Assembly: GCA_030015575.1 (NCBI GenBank)
Contig: JASDDO010000001.1
Location: 321,069,595-321,133,594 of the forward strand
Source: Agapanthus africanus
Lineage: Eukaryota; Streptophyta; Magnoliopsida; Asparagales; Amaryllidaceae
Length of the DNA: 64,000 nt
Reading direction: 5' to 3'
Shown here: positions 1-11,411 of the stretch, in pieces
How positions within the stretch are numbered: the first letter of the stretch is position 1
Layout: each line of letters opens with the position of its first letter
Notes under the pieces: generated by a model
The model's input: only the letters and a program-made list of their open reading frames with translations
The model's database searches: none
Told to the model about the DNA's origin: nothing
Made by a program: the position numbers and the translations under genes

Positions 1-2225
1 GTTGTATGTATGCCCTAGAGGCCAGTATTGTACAGATTATGTATATTATATTGGATGCTTGGACATATATAGAGATGACTTTCTTGCTCGACATGATAGT
101 ATGCTATCTGGTTGATCTTTATCTTAACATGTACACTAGTCTCTTTATACTGTCTTATAGTTACATGTTGGTAAAGCCCTTAGGATATGTACTTGACTAC
201 CTGGACTGTGATGCAGATCATACTAGTGGGGACATGGTAGTCCATAAGTACATCCTTCAAGGTCCCTAGTCGTGGGTGTATCGAGACGGGGCATCGATAT
301 ACCAGAGTAGACTAGCGTATACGCTTCTCGACCCATGAGATGGGCGATGGATGATCCCATATCCATTGGTATTTGACATCAGAGATGGTGTACGGGTGCT
401 CAGTGGTGACTGGGTACACTGGACGGACTCGCCGAGAACTCCCAGATGGTATTATACCTCACGTCAGATGGCAGTTCTCAGGTGACACTTGTACAGGTTA
501 GTCTGTAGACCCGAGATCGTCATAGAGTCTTGTGTGATTCCCACTGTGCTTTGATCTCCACCTTACCACGTCCATGAGGGCGTGCAAAACGGTGGTCTTT
601 GGGTACAGTCCCGAGTCACATGGAGGCAATGAGCGATAGGAGGGGTTTCGTCTCTCCCGGTATTGGGAGTTGATGTTGCGCTGTGCCCGATTGGCCGTAA
701 CAGGGAAGTCCCTGGCCGGGGCTGATCAGAGATTTGCTGGTAAGTGTTACCAGTAGTTTCTCGACCCGTTACGAGCCTCACATCGGCACGACTTATCGGT
801 TATTGGGGTCTGACGTATACCACCCCTAGACTTGATATGCGACGTATCAGACGAAAAGACCGGACTGTACGGTAAGTGTTACTGGTCGGATTCGCAGGAG
901 TGTGAGCGGGCTAGCTCGTCGATCTTCTGATCGCTCAATACCCGGGTGGCCGTTACGTTTAGCAGACCGCTTGCGGCTTGTGGGTGCATGATATGATCAT
1001 CATCTGCTACCGGCGTATTGACGAGTCTTTAGAGTCCTACACAGAGGTTTCCTGGTTCAAGCGAAACGAAATAGGAGTGCATATGAGATATGTGCGGGAC
1101 CGAGAATAATGCGTGTATGTGATACCGTATTTGATTCTCGCGATTAATGTTTCGATTGGTTGTATATGATATAACCTAGTTATCGAATCGAAGATCGATT
1201 CGATAAGTCGATACATTGAATACTAGTCGGTTATGTGCGACATGACCGGATCATTGAATCAAGTGTTGATTTAATGATTTAATGTATAATTATATATTTG
1301 ATATATTACTTTGCATTAACTAGTATTGGTTCACTTTAAACGGATTTTTCTCACTTGAATTACACATTGTATATGTGATATACTTTTGTGCACTTATATG
1401 TATCATGTTTGATGATGCATGTAGTTTTGGCTTTGTGTAAAGAATGCAACCATGGTTATGAGAGTGGTTAGGGTTTAAGATTTATTCTCTTATTATTAAA
1501 TCCATTTATTATTTATTAAATGGATTTATGGAAACAAAAGGGTTTCATTTTATCATGAAGTGTGGTGAAGCTTCATGAAGCTTTTAGTAATGATGCCATT
1601 TTGTCTCCTTGCTTAAACCTAACCACTCCCACTAACCATGGTCAATTCTCTACACTTGACCATGGTTAGAAGATGATTAGAATTCCTTTATTATTCATTT
1701 TAGAAATAACTTATCATAAGAATTCTATCATCTTCTTCATCTTCTTCTTCTTCTTCAAGCTTGCTACTTTTATGGCAACTTGAGATCTTGTGAGATAAAT
1801 CCAATTCTAAAGTGAACCCACCTCCTATTTCTTCACCCTCTACCTCTTGCCAAGTTGTTTTGGGTGTTTACTTCACAAGTTTCACAAGTTTGTGAAGTCG
1901 GAGCTTGAACTTGCGATGCCTCGAGGTAGATCGTCTTTGACACAAAGCCGACGACCTAGCTTGCCCGTTTCTCCGATGAAGCCAAAGTTCGAGTTTGGGA
2001 ATCGAGATGGACAGCGAGAGGATGCCTTCGTGGAGCCAAGGAAGAGGATTACCGGATCTACAAAGGTTGTAGCATCTAACCTATAGTTAATTTGTTAACT
2101 AGTTTTATTTTTCGCCTAAAATTCTAGCAACGATCCGTAGTCTAGGGTTTCTCGGCACCATATTTTTGAAAATTGGCATGGTTGATGCCTTGTGAGACCT
2201 CTATAGGATGCCTAGGAACCCTACA
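1..2225 (+). repeat. F1-type copia LTR (LTR1), probably solo
   Basis: The window opens about one base inside an LTR that matches the C2 LTR at 45778-47836 along its length, including the early GCCCTAGAGGCC block and the late AAAGGTTGTA block. It ends CCTACA at 2225. No primer site follows. Instead the sequence jumps to the middle of a second LTR of the same type, so this is best read as a solo LTR inserted into another LTR. It carries AT-rich stretches near 1281-1310, a CTT-rich microsatellite near 1733-1756, and a short open frame near its 3' end. The left border lies outside the window. Confidence 0.85.
1916..2065 (+). CDS. Candidate LTR-encoded Gag leader exon (LTR1)
   Basis: An ATG opens exactly 50 codons of basic sequence beginning MPRGRSS and ending TGSTK, where a GT dinucleotide (AAAG|GTTGTA) could serve as a 5' splice site. 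The frame then runs only six more sense codons (stop at 2086). LTR2 has a 50-codon frame at the same place, with shared residues MPR, RSS, SRRP, SPMKP, GQR and TGSTK. In C2 the gag ATG lies six in-frame bases after its acceptor-like AG, so phase-0 splicing would extend Gag at its N terminus. No known domain is recognised. It could be a chance frame in conserved LTR DNA. Confidence 0.35.
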
Positions 2226-3846
2226 GCTTTTGGGTACAGTCCCGAATCACATGGAGGCAATGAGCGATAGGAGGGGATTCGTCTCTCCCGGTATAGGGAG
2301 TTGATGTTGCGCTGTGTTCGATTGGCTATAACCGGAAATCCCTGGCCAGGGTTGCTGAGATTTACTGGTAAGTGTTACCAGTAGTTTCTCGAAATGTTAT
2401 AGACCTCATATCGACACGACTTATCGAGCTATTAGGGTCTGACGTTTACCACCCCTAGGCGAGATATGCGACATATCAGACGATCAGACCGGACTGTACG
2501 GTAAGTGTTACTGGTTGGATTCACAGGAGTGTGAGCGGGCTTGCTCGTCGATCTTCTGATCGCTCAATACCCGGGTGGCCGTTACGTTTAGCAGACCGCT
2601 TGCGGCTTGTTGGTGTTTGATATGATCATCATCTGCTGCCGGCGTATTGACGAGTCTTTAGAGTCCTACACAGAGGTTTCCTGGCTCAAGCGAAACGAAA
2701 TAGGAGCGCATATGAGATATGTGCGGGACCGAGAATAATGCGTGTATGTGATACCGTATTCTATTCTCGCGATGAATGTATCGAAAGGTTGTATGCGATA
2801 TAACCTAGTTATCGAATCAAGGATTGATTCGATAAGCCGATACATTGGATACTAGTCGGTTGTGTGCGACATGACCGGATCATTGAATCAAGTGTTGATT
2901 TAATGATTTAATGCATAATTATATATTTGATATATTACTTTGCATTAACTAGTATTGGTTCACTTTAAATGGATTTTCTCACTTGAAGTTCACAAGTTGT
3001 ATATGTGATATACTTTTGTGCACTTGATTGTATCATGTTTGATGATACATGCTTACTTGAGTTTGTATAAAGATTAAACCATGGTTATTTAAATGGTTAG
3101 GGTTTTGTTTTTCATATCTATTTATTCATTCATTCATTTATTTCTTTTTGGCATAAGAAAAGAAAAATGGTGGCTTTCTTTGGATGCATGTTGAAGCTTC
3201 ATGAAGCTTTGACTAAGTCACCATTTTTGTCTTCATGCTTAACCCTAACCATTGACCTAACCCTAGTTTATTCTCTACACTTGACCATGGTTAGATTATG
3301 ATAAGTATACATTTTATTTTCTTTTTAAAATATACTTATCATAACATTTTTCATCTTCTTCTTCTTCTTCTTAAAGAAGCTTGCCTCCATCAATGGCAAC
3401 TTGAGAAAATGAGTGAGAAATCCAATTCTAAAGTGAACCCACTTCCTATTTCTTCATCCTCTACCTCTTGCCAAGTAGTATAGGGTGTTTTCTTCACAAG
3501 TTTCATGACTTGGTGAAGTGGGAGCCTGATCTTGTGATGCCTCGACGTAGATCATCTTCGGCACGAAGCCGACGACCTTGCCCGCCCATTTCTCCGATGA
3601 AGCCGACGCTAGAGCCCGGGATTCCATTTGGACAGCGAGGAGACTTCATTGCGGAGCTATGGAGGTGGAGGACCGGATCTACAAAGGTTGTATTTCCGTT
3701 CTTTTAGTTAAGTTGTTAACTAGCTGCATCTTTCGCCTAAAATTCTAGTTAACGATCCGTATTAGGGTTTCTCGGCACCCGTAAAATTTGAAATTGGCAT
3801 GGTTGATGCCTTGTGAGACCTCATTAGTGTGCCTAGGAACCCTTCA
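2226..3846 (+). repeat. F1-type copia LTR (LTR2), U3-truncated by LTR1
   Basis: The sequence restarts at the U3 block GGGTACAGTCCCGA, equivalent to position about 600 of LTR1, and runs collinear with LTR1 to its end at ...CCCTTCA. The missing first ~590 bases should lie left of the window, split off by LTR1. The base composition, CTT-rich microsatellite (3352-3373) and 3' open frame all match LTR1. No primer site follows 3846, so this is a solo or a 3' LTR. Confidence 0.8.
3537..3686 (+). CDS. Candidate LTR-encoded Gag leader exon (LTR2)
   Basis: This is the counterpart of 1916-2065: again an ATG followed by exactly 50 codons to TGSTK and then AAAG|GTTGTA. It starts MPRRRSSSARSRRP. Many differences from LTR1 are amino-acid replacements, yet no stop or indel has entered over 150 bases, even though both LTRs are otherwise clearly diverged. 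That weakly favours past coding use. Beyond the candidate donor the frame stops at 3707. Confidence 0.35.
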
Positions 3847-4265
3847 TCACCACCTTCATCATCTTCCTCCTCTCTACACTCTCATGTGTTGAGAAACAAG
3901 AAAGGAGGCAAGATAGAGATATTAGAACACTTAGAAATTCACACTACATCCTAGAGTTCTTGGATTAGCATCCCAAGTTCTCCAGTTGCACCTATTGACA
4001 CTTAGCTAAAAGCTAGAGCCATGGATCACATCCCTCAGGTTGATCATATACTACAAAGGAGGACCGAGAGCAAGATCGATTGCGGAGAGCCGATGGAGCA
4101 AGAATTGAAGATCAAGTTTTTCAAGGTGGCCACTATAAGCACATGATGAAGAAAGAAGACCGAAGGACACGGATCGTTCGGTGAGGCTTTCTTCTCATAG
4201 TAGTTAGCTCCTTAGCTTAGCTTGTTAGGTTTATGGAAAGATCCGGTTTATTGGGTTATTCTTAT
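3847..4265 (+). repeat. Fragment of the 3' part of an F2-type copia LTR
   Basis: After LTR2 there are about 300 bases of unassigned TC-rich and leader-like sequence. Then comes the F2 block GAAGACCGAAGGACACGGAT followed by TTAGCTCCTTAGCTTAG, which matches the R/U5 side of P (15190-15260) and of the reverse-oriented F2 LTRs. Both ends are ragged, with no TG start, no CA end and no primer site. It is a relic. Confidence 0.55.
4143..4180 (+). CDS. Candidate F2 LTR leader exon (relic copy)
   Basis: ATG plus 12 codons plus two bases reads MMKKEDRRTRIV and then CG, followed by GTGAGG. The peptide motif D-R-R-T-R-I and the two-base remainder at the GT recur in the N LTR and in the LTR at 4807-6900, and the remainder also recurs in C3. 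It lies in a broken LTR and is listed only as one member of that comparison. Confidence 0.25.
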
Positions 4266-4806
4266 AGGTTTCCCTAGCACGACTACAAGGTTTCGAGAGG
4301 CATCAACCATGCCATTTTCAAAAATTTAGCGTGCTAAGTAACCCAAACCAAGGATCTTAACTAGAGAATTATGCTAGAATGTAAACAACTTTATATCTAA
4401 GTGGACAAGAAATACAACCTTTGTAGACCGGTCCTTCACATCAATTGCTCCGTGAAGTGGTCCCTTCGCTCCAAGTAGTGGCCCACCGGACTCTAGTTGG
4501 ACTCCACAAGGTGAAAGGAACAAGCTTTCTTGAAGTCTTCGAGGTCGAAAATGATCTACGTCGAGGAGACACTTACTCAAGCTACCTCTTCAATAATTAG
4601 GAATTAGTGAAGCAAACAATTTAAACTAAATGGCTAATCTAGTGTAAGTTGGTGAAGTAGGAATTTTGCTCACTTTAGATTTTTTTTCTCACTAATTTTC
4701 TTCACTTCCTAAAAACCTAGAGAGCTCTCTCTTGATGAAGAAGAAGATGAAGTGGAGAATGGAATGAGTGAGAATAGCAACCATAGGTGAGATAATATCT
4801 CATACT
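4266..4806 (-). repeat. Reverse-oriented F1-type LTR fragment
   Basis: On the minus strand this reads as the 3' third of an F1 LTR. It contains the CTACAAAGGTTGTATTTC block (reverse strand, about 4407-4425) and a GGCATGGTTGATGCC block near 4300, both as in LTR1 and LTR2. It abuts the preceding plus-strand F2 fragment head to head and is cut at 4807 by another LTR. The open frame just before the GT signal ends V-K-D-R-S-T-K, as in the F1 exon. Confidence 0.6.
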
Positions 4807-6900
4807 TGTAAGTCTACGGTAGCGCCCCAGCCATCTGTCCGAGGCCAAAATATGGAAACGAAAACTTTTCTTAAACTATAAACCGGCGCTATCGTATACT
4901 TTAAATCTGGATCGAACCATTAACCTATAACTAGCAACTAGAGAAAGGGTTGGAAAGCTATACCGATCGATCCGTGTCCTTCGATCTTTGGCCACCATCT
5001 CAAGCTCCTCGCGGCATCTCCGATCTCCGGTCTTCTCGTCGGAAAGGGCACCACATCTTTGAGTCTTTTTACGGGCTCCCGCTTCATCCGAAACAACTCG
5101 GGCACGAAATTCGCTAGCCGATGTGTCCAAGGCGAAATAGAGAATGTGTGTGACCACTTTGTCTCAAGGGTTAATTGAAGTTGCCTTTTGGGTGGAGATG
5201 AAATGAGCAATGGAAATAATAGAGCTTAGGAGTTTTCATTGCAATGAAATGAACCAAAAATTCCTCACACCAAAAAGAATGGGGCTCCTCTTCTTTTGGC
5301 CGGCCATGCTCAATTGAGGAGAAAAAGGGGTGAGCAAAAAGCAAAAGAAAAATGGATGATAACAAGGAAAATAAATCACACCAATATCTTTTCCCAATCC
5401 TTTCACAATAAATGCAAACCTTGAACCAAGCACATCTAGAAAGTTGAAGAGTCTTCATCAAAAATTCTGGAGCCCCATACATCACAAAAAACCTCTTGCC
5501 TTCACTAATTGCACATTTGCAAATAAGCCCCTCCAAGGAAAATTCAGCCAAAGAACAATAGAAAAGAAATTTGGCCAAAAAGAGAAAGCAAGCTAGAAAC
5601 TTCAAAAAGCGATCCGGTAACAAATTACAGGATAACCCCGCGCCAGTATATACATACCCGTATTTGTATTCCAACCGAATACAAATGCAATGAGACTAAA
5701 GTAATCCAACAAATCTAATACTAGGATCTGGGTTAAACCAAAGCCTACTAGTATGATCCGCCGGATCATGATCCGTGCACCACTGTACGTATATGATCGA
5801 ACCCTGCCATATATCATACGGCCTCTACAACGTTTCGCCCGAAACTTGAAAACTGTCTGTAGGGGACTCTAAAGACTCGTCGATACTTTGGCTGTGGATT
5901 TAACCACTGGTACGTCAGAGGTACTAGCTGTACGTAACGAGCTACCAGGTATTGACCAAAAAGGACGTCGATGAGCGAACTCATCCTGACACCCTACTGA
6001 GCCTGTCAGTGACAATATCCGTACAGTCCGGTCCGTTCATCTATGAGCATCGCATGTCGGGCCTAGGGGGTTGGTAAAAGTCAGACCCCCAAAAGCGGTA
6101 CAAGTCGTGTCGGAGTGTAGCCCAGAACACCCAGAGATACTACTGGAATACCTACCAGTAAATCTCCTGTCGTGGCCAAGGACTTCGTGTAATGGATCTC
6201 CTAGACACAGCGCGACCTCACCCCCAATACCGGGAGAGACGAACGCCTGAAGATCCGCTCACTGCCTCCATGTGGCTCGGGACTGTACCCAGCTAAAACC
6301 TATTTGCACGTCTCCTTTGAGCGTGGTAGGGTAGTAATCAAAGCACGGTGGGAACTCACACGAGATAAATGACGATCTCAGGTCGATGAACTAACCTGTA
6401 CACATGTCACCAGGGAACTACTATCTGACGTCAGGTATAAGACCAACTAGCAGGTTCCTGGCGAGTCCTGTCCGGTGTACTCATAACCCAATGACCACCT
6501 GTATATATCTTGGGTGAACCAATTGACACCAGTGGCTTGTGAGACCGGCCACCGCCCCTCGTCGGGGTCTCGACTGTATACACTAGTCTACTCTGGAGTA
6601 TCGATGCCTGTCTCGAAACTCCCACGACTAGGGACCTTTTAAGGATGTGCTTATGGACCCCAGCTCCCACATATATGATCGCCCTCATACTGCTAGCAGT
6701 CAAGCAAGAATCCTAGGGGCTCTATCAACGTGCAATAGTGACCTGTAAGATCACCTAAAACAGTACACGATGATAAAGATAAACCAGATAGCATACTATC
6801 ATCTTGAGTAAGACTGTCCTACTGGGACAGGTCCTCCCTCAATCATTGCAATCACGTCCCTGTGATCCAATAATTGACTCTGAGGGCACTATCTCCAACA
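4807..6900 (-). repeat. F2-type copia LTR (2.09 kb), solo or chimeric
   Basis: The + strand starts TGTAAGTCTACGG and ends ATCTCCAACA, giving the TG...CA ends of an LTR in reverse orientation. It shares the long internal blocks of the E, N and C3 LTRs, for example GCTCGGGACTGTACCC, GGTAGGGTAGTAATC and AGATAGCATACTATCATC. No primer site or polypurine tract adjoins it. The flanks (ATACT left, CATGG right) do not form a duplication, and 6901 continues directly into another F2 LTR. A solo LTR followed by deletion or recombination is likely. Confidence 0.8.
4964..4998 (-). CDS. Candidate F2 LTR leader exon
   Basis: On the minus strand an ATG is followed by 10 more codons and two bases (MVAKDRRTRID, then CG) up to a GTATAG signal. 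The layout equals that of the N LTR: 11 codons plus two bases, with the D-R-R-T-R-I core. It is short enough to be chance on its own; the recurrence in other LTRs is the argument. Confidence 0.3.
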
Positions 6901-8310
6901 CATGGGTCACTAATTAGCCATGCCACAAAAATGCAATAAACACCTCATCCAACACCTCAATAACCTTTTAATCCAAAAAGGTCTAAACCATGATGAGGTG
7001 TAATCTTCTAAAAGTAATCTTGTAATAAATTACAAGAATACCCCTCAACTGTATATATATACCCGCATCCGTATTCTGAAGAATACGAATACAATGAGAC
7101 GAAAATAATCCAACAATATAATACTAGGATCCGGTTTAAACCAAAGCACACTAGTATTATCCGTCCGAACATTATCTGTGCACAAGTACATGTATGTGAT
7201 CGAACCCTGCCGTAAAACCATACGGCCTCTACAACGTTTCGCCCGAAATAGGGAAACCCTCTGTGTGGGACTCTAAAGACTAGTCAATACGCTGGAAGTG
7301 TGTTTAACCACAAGCACGTCAGCGGCACTAGCTGTGCGTAACGGCTACCCAGGTATTGATCGAAAGGGAGGCCGACGAGCAAACTCATCCTGAAACCCCT
7401 ACTAAGCCTGATAGTGACAATATTCGTATAGTCCGGCCCGTTCGTCTATGAGTATCGCATATCGAGTCTAGGAGGTGGATAAAGTCAGACCCCTAATAAC
7501 GCGATATTTAGTGTCGGTATGAAACCTATCACCACCTGAGAAACTACTGATCCGAATCAGTAATTCTCGACTACCTTGGCTAAGGATTTCTAGTGATGGT
7601 CACCCGTGCACTCCGCGACATCAACCCCCAATACTAGGAGAGACGAATCCCCTGACGATCCGCTCACTGCCTCCATGTGGCTCGGGACTGTACCCAAATA
7701 AAACCTGTTTGCACGACTCCTTTGAGCTATGGTAGGGTAGTAATCAAAGAACAGTAGGAACTCACACGAGAAAAATGGCAATCTCAGGTCGATAGACTAA
7801 CATGTACACATGTCACCAGGGAACTGCCATCTGACAATAAGTATAATACCAACTAGCATATTCCCGGCGAGTCTGTACGGTGTACTCATAACCTAATGAG
7901 CACCTGCATACATCTTAGGTGAACCAACTAACACCAATGGCTTCTGAGACCGGCCACCGTCCCTCGTCGGGGTCTCGATCAATATACACTAGTCTGCTCT
8001 TGGAGTATCGATGCCCAGTCTCGAAACTCCCATGACTAGGGACATTTTAAGGATGTGCTTATAGACCATCCAGCTCTCACGTATATGATCGCCATCATAC
8101 TGCTGGTAGTCAAGCAAGAATCTTATGGGCTCTATCAACATGTAATAGTGATCTGTAATATCACCTAAAGCATGTACACGATGATAAAGACAAACCAGAT
8201 AGCATACTATCATCTCGAGTAAGACTGTTCTACCGGTATAGGTCTTCCCTAAATCATTGCAATCACATGCCTGCGATTCAATAATTGACTTGAGGGCACT
8301 ATAGCCAACA
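6901..8310 (-). repeat. E 3' LTR (partial)
   Basis: This matches 19763-21162 of the right LTR from CATGGGTCAC to the terminal ATAGCCAACA. The first ~640 bases of a complete copy (equivalent to 19123-19762) are missing and replaced by the LTR at 4807-6900. A reverse-strand polypurine tract adjoins at 8311. Confidence 0.8.
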
Positions 8311-10426
8311 ATCTCTCACTTGCACTTAAGGCTAATTATTGCGGTGTCGCATACTCACAGTTCGTGTGATACCGTACACCTAACTTCTCTACTAATCTGT
8401 TTCACAAAGCTCATTTGTAAAACTATTGCATTCGAGAAATAGCCTCAGTGAGTTGATTCGCTCCAATGTTTCTTTCTATGTCTCTCTTTATCTCAAGTTC
8501 ACGGAGAAAGCCATCTCCCGAAATGAACAATACCTGTCTTAGAATATGTCTGGATATCTGATGGGAACCAGTTCACAAATGAACTCCAAATCCAGCAAAC
8601 TTCTTAGACTGTATCATCCACTGAATTTAATTAGTATCCTGCGCCATGCCCCCTCTGTATCCCCTTAGACCACCTGTCCAAACTACTGCCCCTCGTCAAG
8701 AGGAAAAACTATAACTCTGACAGTGACTCTATCATCCAGGTCACCTTGGAAGCCTAGAATGATAACCGTCTCCCAAAGGATGCTGCCGTTATCAAATCCC
8801 TAGAATATCCGCTTATGTTCATAAACTGCTTTCGAACGTTTCTCCAGGATTGGATTAATATATAAACTTATTGCAACTAGTGCAAAAACAACATCTGGTG
8901 TGGTACTTGACATCTCATGATTCACTCAATTGCCTAAGCAAGTGATATGCCAATCATGCACATCCCTCTCCCCTTTAGTCTGTAAGACACCTTTAGAGAG
9001 GGTGAATCCATCACCTGCAGGTACATCACCATGCCAAGAGTCTTCCATTCTAAAACAACTTTAAAATAGTGTCAAAGAATCCATATTAGGAAACTACCCA
9101 AATCTAGATCTAAAACCATAGATCTAGTTACCAGAATGCTTGATATATTATCCATATCCTATGTGGAGAAACCACTATGTGACAACCATAGTATAGCCGA
9201 TCGTAGTATAGGAATTTCACTTCCTGCAAAGTGCATGTCATCCAAATACCAGGACATCACACCCTACTACTTCTTAACAAATCCATCTCCTATTCTGATG
9301 AAGTCAAAGACTATGACTGTCATATCAAAAATAGATGATCTATCTCCACTATACTCTCATTAGTTTATAAACAGACATAAGCTACTTGTCCACTATGCTT
9401 CCGCTGCTCCCACTGACTACAACAACCCTCTGGCAGAGTCATTTACACGTGCACTTCTAAAGCTAGTCTAGAACAACGCTATACTCATCCTCCTGCCGGG
9501 TCTCATAGTCTAGAACAGCAGTAATGGCAAGTCTGGGTAAACAAGAACCTCCCTGTCACCGTCATTGAGGAAACCGGGGTACCTCTCGGGTGCCTGAGGT
9601 TACCCAGCATATCTGCGGAGTGGCTAATAGAATGTCAAACCCGATTGAATTTTTAGGTTCTTATTAAATTTTCAGTAATCATTTGTGGTTCTGGAATCAC
9701 TTCCAGTTCTACCATACTCCCACTATTGTTTCTGAAAAAATCCATTTTGCTAAAACTGTGGCGAGTCAAGAACAATATCACTATTGATCTTCCTGATGGC
9801 AGAAAATTAACCCTCGTCATAGCCCGGGATAACTCACAAACTGCCATTACAGAAACCTGCCTTAGGTTATCCAAAGTCTGGTTTTAAGCATAAGACGGAC
9901 AACTCCATATACTTTAACATCGTTAAGATATGAACCATTCTATATACAATATAGAAACAGAGTCACTAATTTAATTGGAACCAGATTCAAATCATGCAGC
10001 TGTCTCCAGTGCACGTCAACTAAATGGAGAGAGTCCGATCAGCATTACTCAACTAGGAGTGCATCCAGATATGAGTAACCTGAAAGAGAAGCGTGTTCCC
10101 AAAACCATAACTATCAACTGAATACCAAACATAAGTATCTACATCTTCGATCACCTTGAAGAATCCTGATACTTGCAACACATGGTTCTCTAATTTATTC
10201 TTGTACTTATACTTCTCAAAACTTGGACCTTGTATTTCTATGAAATACCAGTCTAAAACTGGAGAAGTCACAAGTAAACAAAATATAGTACGAGCACCAA
10301 TCCCTTTGTCCTAAAGGACACTGGACAACATACAATACTTTTATAAGTCCTCTAAGTTGAATAACTCAAACCCTATGCGTCGTAGGTTGAAAACTGTACT
10401 ATGGTTAAGAAGAATTACACCACTGT
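8311..10426 (-). pseudogene. Degenerate copia pol tail of E (integrase to RNase H remnants), with polypurine tract
   Basis: The minus strand begins with the polypurine tract (AAGTGAGAGAT, 8311-8321). Further in is a decayed end of RNase H; the stretch around 8450 aligns with the C3 motif D-P-F-T-K-A-I. Patches of reverse transcriptase and, near 10053-10271, an integrase-like patch (S-F-E-K-Y-K-Y-K-N compared with A-F-E-K-F-R-E-Y-K-N in C3) follow. Stops and indels are everywhere and large parts are missing. N and P carry the same collinear remnants, so the deletions predate the spread of this family. Confidence 0.65.
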
Positions 10427-11411
10427 TGTTGGCTATAGTGTCCTCAAGGCAATTATCATAGTCGCGGACAGATGATTATGATGATTGAGGCAGGACCTAC
10501 ACCGATAAAACAGTCTTACTCAAGATGATAGTATGCTATCTGGTTTGTGTTTATTATCATGTACGTGTTGATAGAGCCCTTAGGATTCTTGCTTGACTGC
10601 CAGCAGTATGATGGCGATCATATATGTGGGAGCTGGGGTCTATAAGCACATCCTTAAATGTCCCTAGTCGTAGGAGTATCGAGACCGGGCATCGATACTC
10701 CAGTGTAGACTAGTGTATACTGATCGAGACCCCGACGAGGGGCAGTGGCCAGGTCTCACAAGCCATTGGTGTTAGTTTGTTCACCTAAGATAGTATGCAG
10801 GTGCTCATTGGGTTATGAGTACATTGGACGGACTCGCCGGGAACTTGCTAGTTGGTATTATACCTATTGTCAGATAGCAATTCCCAGGTGACATGTGTGC
10901 AGGTTAGTCTGCCGACCTGAGATCGTCATTTGTCTCATGTGAGTTCCCACTGTGCTTTGATTACTACCCTACCACGGCTCAAAGGAGTTGTGCAAACAGG
11001 TTTTAGTTGTGTACAGTCCCGAGCCATATGGAGGCAGTGATCGGATCGTTGGGGATTCGTCTCTCCCGGTATTGGGGGTTGATGTCGCATTGTGTACAGG
11101 CGGCCATCACCATAAATCCATGGCCATGGTAGACGGGGATTACCGATCCAGGATCGATAGTTTCTCAGGAGGTGATGGGTATCATGCCGACACTAAATAT
11201 CGCGTTGTTAGGGGTCTGACTTTATCCATCCCCCTAGACTCGATATGCGATACTCTTAGACGAACAGACCGGACTGTATGGATATTGTCACTGTCAGGCT
11301 CAGTAGGGGTTCAGGATGAGTTTGCTCATCGGCCTCCCTTTCGCTCAATACCTGGGTAGCCGTTACGTACAGCTGGTGCCGCTGACGTGCTTGTAGTTAA
11401 ACCCACTGCCA
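10427..11411 (+). repeat. P 5' LTR, truncated after U3
   Basis: This is collinear with 13359-14341 of the 3' LTR until ACCCACTGCCA, then jumps to interior sequence. It contains the U3 blocks only. The frame at 10988-11359 seen here is a copy of the one in the 3' LTR. Confidence 0.75.

Noticed and set aside
5171..5674. 167-codon minus-strand frame in the LTR at 4807-6900
   Set aside because: Composition is that of AT-rich LTR DNA; it is not conserved as a frame in the N, E or C3 LTRs and has no domain.
4807..8310. A complete two-LTR element spanning both F2 LTRs
   Set aside because: The LTRs abut with no interior, the second is truncated, and the polypurine tract at 8311 belongs to E.
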